9,037 bases of DNA, from positions 1-9,037 of the forward strand of contig DASYSL010000189.1 of the NCBI GenBank assembly GCA_036003365.1, read 5' to 3'. The DNA comes from DASYSL01 sp036003365. GTDB lineage: Bacteria > Eisenbacteria > RBG-16-71-46 > DASYSL01. The notes below the pieces were generated by a model. The model did not search any database, had not been told where the DNA came from, and was given only the letters and a program-made list of their open reading frames with translations. A program made the translations under genes and the position numbers. Of this stretch, positions 5,093 to 9,037 are shown one piece after another; positions within the stretch are counted from its first letter, which is position 1, and the number at the start of each line of letters is the position of its first letter.

Positions 5093-6249
5093 AGCGAAAA
5101 GGCAACCAAGGCGGCATGATCGCAGGGCTCGCGCTGGCCGTGATCCTGGTGTTCGCGGCCGGCGAAGCCATCCTCTTCGCGCGCTCGGAGCAAGGCAGTG
5201 TCTACCTCGCGCAGCATGGCCTGGCGGCGCCGCGCTCACGCTTGGCGCTCTCGGTCGAGAGCACGGTGCGCGCGTCCTTGCACCGGCTCGGCCTGCCGGG
5301 CGGCAATCCCGACACCAAGCCGGTCAAGGAAGAGGGCGGCGAAGTGGTGCGCTGGGCAATCGACCTGCCGGCCCGGGCCTCGCTCTTCCTCGTGAACGCC
5401 GAGCTGACCAAGTCGCTCGAGGAGAAGGGCGAGCGCGTGTTCGATGGCTGGGAGAGCGCCGGTAAGGACGGCGAGATGCTCACGCTGCGTGTTGGCGTGG
5501 GCCAGACGGTGACCCACGAGCTCGATTTCACGCGCTCAGGCGGCGAGGACGCGCAGGAGACGGTGCGGCTCGCGGTGGTGATCGAAGGCTTCGGGCCTGC
5601 GGACAACGACAGTCTGGCGCAGGTGGCGCTCGGTCTGCCGTTCGAATTCAGCGGTGCGGTGATCACCAACGAGAAGGCGGCGCACCACTGGGCGCAGCAG
5701 CTATCCTCGCGCGGCCACGAGATCGTGGCGCAGATCCCCATGGAGCCCATGAATTATCCGGCGCGCTCACCCGGGCCGGATGCCGTGCTCGTCGACATGA
5801 CGAAGAATCAGATTCGCCGCTTGGTGCAGAAGCACGTGCATGCCGCGCCGAACTGCGTGGCGGCGCTGCCTTACTTGGGCGGCATGGCGCTCCAGGACGT
5901 GAACGCGATGGCCGCGGTGACCCAGGAGCTGCACGACGAGCGCGTCGCCTACGTCGAGCTGGCGGGAGAGGAGCATTCGGTCGGGCTCGAGTCGGCGTCG
6001 CACGCCGGCGTTCCCTTCCTGCGCCTCGACGGGCGCATCGAAGCCGGGCACGGCGCCAAAGCGAGAGCGGCCGTGCACGAGCGCCTGCGCGACCTGGCCG
6101 ACACGGCGCGCCGCCGAGGTTTCGCGAGCTGTGTGGCGCCGTTGGACGCGTCCACGCTGAACGCGCTCAAAGCCGAGCTCCCGGCGCTCGAGAACCAGGG
6201 CGTGCACGTCGTGCCGCTCTCCGCGCTCCTGCGGCCGAGCGTCTATTAG
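5089..6249 (+). CDS. Divergent polysaccharide deacetylase-like protein (YibQ/DUF610 type), probably without catalytic residues
   Basis: 386 aa from the ATG that overlaps the rsmA stop as ATGA, so translation is coupled. Residues about 9-30 are one hydrophobic helix after a Lys/Arg-rich start, an N-terminal anchor placing the rest outside the cytoplasmic membrane. Residues 161-386 follow the pattern of divergent polysaccharide deacetylases: V-V-I-E-G-F-G (163-169) for the family's VIDDFG, G-H-E-I-V-A-Q-I-P-M-E-P (209-220) for GHE...HLPMEP, and a late H-S-V...G-V-P-F-L-R-L-D block. The usual putative metal-binding residues are changed: Asp-Asp is E166-G167, the His before PMEP is Q215, and the NNHMGS block is replaced by A-L-P-Y-L-G-G (259-265). 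The fold assignment is reasonably firm; enzymatic activity is doubtful. In other bacteria such proteins sit near envelope genes; the partner here is unknown. The frame is open far upstream through rsmA, but that part is a shadow. Confidence 0.82.
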   Translation: MKRKGNQGGMIAGLALAVILVFAAGEAILFARSEQGSVYLAQHGLAAPRSRLALSVESTVRASLHRLGLPGGNPDTKPVKEEGGEVVRWAIDLPARASLFLVNAELTKSLEEKGERVFDGWESAGKDGEMLTLRVGVGQTVTHELDFTRSGGEDAQETVRLAVVIEGFGPADNDSLAQVALGLPFEFSGAVITNEKAAHHWAQQLSSRGHEIVAQIPMEPMNYPARSPGPDAVLVDMTKNQIRRLVQKHVHAAPNCVAALPYLGGMALQDVNAMAAVTQELHDERVAYVELAGEEHSVGLESASHAGVPFLRLDGRIEAGHGAKARAAVHERLRDLADTARRRGFASCVAPLDASTLNALKAELPALENQGVHVVPLSALLRPSVY

Positions 6250-6262
6250 AGGGTCGGCCGCA
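6230..6262 (+). repeat. 9-bp perfect inverted repeat across the end of the deacetylase-like gene
   Basis: TGCGGCCGA (6230-6238) and TCGGCCGCA (6254-6262) are exact reverse complements with a 15-base loop containing the TAG stop (6247-6249). The stem is GC-rich, but what follows (CGCC, then the TTGAGG -35) has no T-run, so a classic intrinsic terminator is not supported. It sits between two transcription units and may end the first one or protect its 3' end. Confidence 0.5.
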
Positions 6263-6266
6263 CGCC

Positions 6267-6296
6267 TTGAGGCGCATTGCCTGCGGGCGCTATCCT
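6267..6296 (+). promoter_or_regulatory. Sigma70-like promoter for the chdC-GT39 unit
   Basis: TTGAGG (6267-6272), an 18-base spacer, then TATCCT (6291-6296). The predicted start near 6303 gives a leader of about 48 bases. The Shine-Dalgarno AGGAG (6336-6340) is 10 bases before ATG 6351. Its position just after the end of the previous gene run fits a new transcription unit. Confidence 0.5.
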
Positions 6297-6350
6297 GGCG
6301 GCGTGCGCGCGGCCTTGGCGCGCCATCCTTCCTTCAGGAGTTCTTGAATC

Positions 6351-7106
6351 ATGAGCGAGACGCGCCGAGCCCCCGTCGTCGAGATGATCACCGCGCCCGA
6401 AGCGCCGCCCGAGACGCGGATCAAGCGGCAGTTCGTCAATTTCGCGTTCTACTCCGTGGATCCCGCCTGGCGGCGGCTCCCCGACGCCGAGCGCGCCCAG
6501 GGTAAGCAGGCTTTCGCCAAGGAGTGCGAGCGCTTCGAGAAGGACGGCGGCCTCCTCATCCCGTACTCGCTCGTGGGCATCCGTGCCGATTGCGAGTTCA
6601 TGATGTGGCGCATCCACACCGAGCTCGAGGAGATGCAATCGCACACCGCCGCCCTTCTCGGGACCGGGCTTGGCAAGTATCTCAAGCCGGCGCACTCGCT
6701 GATCGGCATGACCAAGCGCTCCATCTACGTCGACCGCATCCACCCCGGGCACGACGAGGACCGCATGTTCATCGTGCCGGGCAAATACAAGTATCTATTC
6801 GTGTATCCGTTCGTGAAGACGCGCGCCTGGTACATGCTCGACCACGACAAGCGCCAGCAGCTCATGGATGGACACATCCGCATGGGCACGACGTATCCAT
6901 CCGTGAAGCTCAACACGACGTACTCCTTCGGACTCGACGACCAGGAGTTCGTGGTCGCCTTCGAATCGGACCGCCCCGACGACTTCCTCGATCTGGTGAT
7001 GAACATGCGCGAGACCGAGGCCTCCTCGTACACGCTGCGCGACACGCCCACGTTCACGTGTCTGCGCTCGGCGAATGTGGCGGCCATGCTGGACACGCTC
7101 GGCTAA
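6351..7106 (+). CDS. hemQ: Chlorite dismutase family protein, probable coproheme decarboxylase
   Basis: 251 aa, cytosolic dimeric alpha/beta-barrel family. ChdC/HemQ converts coproheme III to heme b in the coproporphyrin-dependent pathway. The C-terminal half fits well: V-Y-P-F-V-K-T-R (151-158) carries Y152 at the position of the catalytic Tyr (Tyr145 in Geobacillus), H175 is the expected proximal heme ligand, and T-Y-S-F-G-L-D-D-Q-E-F (190-200) and R-E-T-E-A-S are family blocks. The Tyr-to-His spacing of 23 residues, against 27 in the Geobacillus protein, matches the shorter loop of actinobacterial ChdC. The distal position that is Gln185 in Firmicutes appears to be L187 or N188, and the actinobacterial distal His is not obvious. 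The N-terminal 25 residues are polar and variable. ATG 6351 has AGGAG 10 bases upstream. A chlorite dismutase or uncharacterised heme peroxidase-like role cannot be excluded; no other heme genes are nearby. Confidence 0.83.
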   Translation: MSETRRAPVVEMITAPEAPPETRIKRQFVNFAFYSVDPAWRRLPDAERAQGKQAFAKECERFEKDGGLLIPYSLVGIRADCEFMMWRIHTELEEMQSHTAALLGTGLGKYLKPAHSLIGMTKRSIYVDRIHPGHDEDRMFIVPGKYKYLFVYPFVKTRAWYMLDHDKRQQLMDGHIRMGTTYPSVKLNTTYSFGLDDQEFVVAFESDRPDDFLDLVMNMRETEASSYTLRDTPTFTCLRSANVAAMLDTLG

Positions 7107-8595
7107 CGGAGACGCTACGGCCGAAGCGCCGCCATTCGATCGCCAAGCATTCCGAGCGCGCTGGCTCGCGCCCGGTGCTGCGATCACTCTCCTCGCCGCG
7201 TTCCTCCTGCTCGGCCAGATCGGCTCGAGCCACCTCTCCAATTTCGACGATTGCTTCTACGCCCAGCGCGCCAAGGAGATGTTGCATGGCGGCGACTGGA
7301 TCACGCCGCACTGGAACGGCGAAGCCCAGGTCGACAACCCGCCCTTTTTCATGTGGCTCGTGGCACTCTCGTTTGCGCTCTTCGGCATCACGGGCGCGGC
7401 GGCGATCCTGCCCTCGGCCCTCTCGGGCGTGGGCAGCGTAGCGCTCACCTATCGTGTGGCGGCGCGCCTGGGGCTCGATCGCTTCGGGGCCTGGGCGGCC
7501 GCGTTCGTGCTGCTCACCACCGGCTATTTCCTGAAGTTCTCCGGCCACGCCATGCTCGACGTGCTGATGGCGTTCCTGGCGCTGGCGGCGATTCACTTCC
7601 ACTTGAAGGCGCTCGACACGTACCCGCGCTGGCATCTGGCGAGCGGCGTGTGTATCGGGCTCGCGATCCTGACCAAGAGCGTGGTGGGCGTGCTGCCCGG
7701 CCTGGCGCTGCTCGCGCACGTGGTGTGGACGCGCGGCCCGCGCCGGCTGTTCAACCGTTGGCTCTTGGGCGGCATCGGGCTCGCGATCGCAATCGGCGGC
7801 TGGTGGTTCGTCTACGAGTGGGTGGCGCGTCCCGAAGCCTTCGCGCAGAAGTGGCACTGGATGCTGTACGAGCGCTCGTTCACCATCGGCAACGAGCGCC
7901 TGCGGTGGTGGAAGTATTTCGATTATTTCGTGATGTTCGCGCGCGAGTACTGGCCCTGGCTCCCGGTCGCGGCCGTCGGCGCGTGGATGGCGCTGCGCCG
8001 CGCGTGGGGGGGCGACAGCGGTGCACGCCTCCTCGTGTTGTGGTTCGTGGCCGTGGTGGTTCCGCTCTCCCTCGCCAACGAGAAGAAGCTCTGGTACGTG
8101 ATGGCCGTGTTTCCGTGCCTCGCGCTGTTCGCTGCCTTGGCGCTCTCGAGCTGGATCGTGAGCCCCGACACCCGTCGGCGCGTGATGGCGGGCGGCTTCG
8201 CGCTCCTGTTCGCGGCAGCGGTCGTGGTCGATCTTCTGCCGATCCGCTTCTCCGTCGAGCGCCGCCCCGATCTCCAGCGCATGGCTCTCGCCGCGCGCAC
8301 GCTCGTGCCCGTAGGCCAAACGGTCGCGAGCTACGACATCAGCTACTACGCGGTCGCGCCGCAGTTTCTTTTCTATTCGGATCGCGCGCTGGCGCGGCCG
8401 GCGCCGAGCGCTGACGAAGCCAAATCGCAGCTCGCCCGGGGCTCCTGGGCGCTGCTCAAGCGCGAGAGCTATGGCGCGATTGTCGGCGCCGATTCGACCG
8501 CGTATCCCGTCGCTGTCGCGAGTGGCGGATGGGCTCTCGTGCATGCCGGTCCGCGGCCCGAAGTCACACTCGAGCCGAAGGAGCCATATCGATGA
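7075..8595 (+). CDS. GT39/ArnT-like membrane glycosyltransferase
   Basis: 506-aa polytopic membrane protein of the dolichyl-phosphate-mannose mannosyltransferase/ArnT superfamily (GT-C fold). Such enzymes transfer a sugar from a polyprenyl-phosphate donor to lipid or protein on the outer face of the cytoplasmic membrane. The first helix (about 33-50) is followed by the acidic loop N-F-D-D-C-F-Y-A (56-63), where the Asp pair matches the catalytic DE/DD of the family, and by G-D-W-I-T-P...N-G-E...D-N-P-P (73-90), the counterpart of ArnT's GDWLTP...DKPP. Roughly ten hydrophobic segments follow to about residue 393, including I-L-T-K-S-V-V-G near 200, then a soluble C-terminal domain of about 110 residues. 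ATG 7075 overlaps the preceding gene by 32 bases and has no clear Shine-Dalgarno, but no other start precedes the first helix. The stop overlaps the next ATG (ATGA). Substrate unknown. Confidence 0.9.
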   Translation: MWRPCWTRSANGDATAEAPPFDRQAFRARWLAPGAAITLLAAFLLLGQIGSSHLSNFDDCFYAQRAKEMLHGGDWITPHWNGEAQVDNPPFFMWLVALSFALFGITGAAAILPSALSGVGSVALTYRVAARLGLDRFGAWAAAFVLLTTGYFLKFSGHAMLDVLMAFLALAAIHFHLKALDTYPRWHLASGVCIGLAILTKSVVGVLPGLALLAHVVWTRGPRRLFNRWLLGGIGLAIAIGGWWFVYEWVARPEAFAQKWHWMLYERSFTIGNERLRWWKYFDYFVMFAREYWPWLPVAAVGAWMALRRAWGGDSGARLLVLWFVAVVVPLSLANEKKLWYVMAVFPCLALFAALALSSWIVSPDTRRRVMAGGFALLFAAAVVVDLLPIRFSVERRPDLQRMALAARTLVPVGQTVASYDISYYAVAPQFLFYSDRALARPAPSADEAKSQLARGSWALLKRESYGAIVGADSTAYPVAVASGGWALVHAGPRPEVTLEPKEPYR

Positions 8596-9037
8596 CACGC
8601 GTGAGGCGTCTCCTCTCCATCGCGTTACTTTCGCTGCTTCCTCATGGGAGCGCTCGAGCGACCGTCGGCGGCCCGGATGTTTCTTCTCTTCTCGGCTACG
8701 AGCGACGCACGGGAAAGATCTATTTCGAGGTCACCAGTTTTTCGGAAGGGCCGGGCACGTTGATCTATTCCATCCCGGCGGACTCGATCGGTCGTATCCC
8801 CCCTCAGCCGTGGCCACAACCGCAGCTGCCGCCAAACGACTACAAACTCCATGATCAATGGACGAAGTCCACGATCGATTCCCTTCGTGCCGCATTGGTT
8901 CAGCCGGACACGCTACCGCGAGCCCGGGCGCGGCTCGTTTCGAGCACTCTGCAAGTGTCGACCTTTCGGGCATCCGACGAATACTTTCGCAGGCCGGAAT
9001 TCTCTCTCCAGGTGCGGCTCTCGATTCTCGCTCTCTC
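8592..9037 (+). CDS. Secreted protein of unknown function, 5' part
   Basis: An ATG overlapping the glycosyltransferase stop (ATGA) opens a frame that runs without a stop to the window end: 148 complete codons, C-terminus missing. Residues 1-23 form a good Sec signal peptide: T-R-V-R-R positive start, hydrophobic core L-L-S-I-A-L-L-S-L-L, and A-R-A before T24. The mature part starts with a stretch resembling a small beta-strand domain (about 30-65), then a Pro-rich linker (P-P-Q-P-W-P-Q-P-Q, about 75-83) and a helical segment with many Arg. No family recognised. Codons are visibly less G/C-biased at the third position than in the glycosyltransferase or rsmA genes. Overlap with the glycosyltransferase suggests co-translation, but a shared envelope function is inference. 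Confidence 0.7.
   Translation, partial: MTRVRRLLSIALLSLLPHGSARATVGGPDVSSLLGYERRTGKIYFEVTSFSEGPGTLIYSIPADSIGRIPPQPWPQPQLPPNDYKLHDQWTKSTIDSLRAALVQPDTLPRARARLVSSTLQVSTFRASDEYFRRPEFSLQVRLSILAL

Noticed and set aside
7054..8598. 514-codon open frame on the minus strand
   Set aside because: It lies exactly opposite the GT39 gene, is rich in Arg, His, Gln and Glu as expected for the complement of GC-rich coding DNA, and has no recognisable motif.

Overview
The window is high-GC bacterial chromosome with every supported gene on the plus strand and very little intergenic space. The gene content is mostly housekeeping: the clamp-loader delta' C-terminus, methionyl-tRNA synthetase, TatD nuclease, the 16S rRNA dimethyltransferase KsgA, a degenerate divergent polysaccharide deacetylase, a coproheme decarboxylase/chlorite-dismutase family protein, and a GT39-type membrane glycosyltransferase. 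The MetRS is the short Thermus-like form with one zinc knuckle. The heme enzyme has the loop layout of actinobacterial ChdC but unusual residues at the expected distal positions. The lineage cannot be fixed from sequence alone. An uncultured high-GC diderm phylum (for example an Eisenbacteria-, Gemmatimonadota- or deltaproteobacteria-like lineage) is a guess, not a result.

Layout. Bases 1-533 are the 3' end of a holB-like gene. A probably leaderless metG follows (567-2198). Bases 2199-2422 are noncoding and hold an unusual cluster of perfect palindromes and GTCACA-type repeats. Next come an unrecognised secreted protein (2423-3202) and a short two-helix membrane protein (about 3219-3431). Then tatD (3439-4203), ksgA (4151-5092) and the deacetylase-like gene (5089-6249) are packed with overlaps and are probably co-translated. 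An inverted repeat spans the end of that run. A sigma70-like promoter at 6267-6296 appears to start a second unit: chdC/hemQ-like (6351-7106), the GT39 glycosyltransferase (7075-8595), and a secreted protein of unknown function (8592 to beyond the window end), again joined by overlaps.

How it fits together. holB, metG, tatD and ksgA are neighbours in many bacteria, including Bacillus subtilis, so the first two thirds is a conserved replication/translation block. The oddity is the stretch between metG and tatD, where a palindrome-rich intergenic region and two exported or membrane proteins of unknown family interrupt the block. The secreted protein has a signal peptide, a soluble middle and a Gly/Ala/Trp-rich hydrophobic tail of about 50 residues, and is followed at once by a tiny membrane protein. 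A peptide-precursor/immunity pair is one testable reading, but the sequence alone does not prove it.
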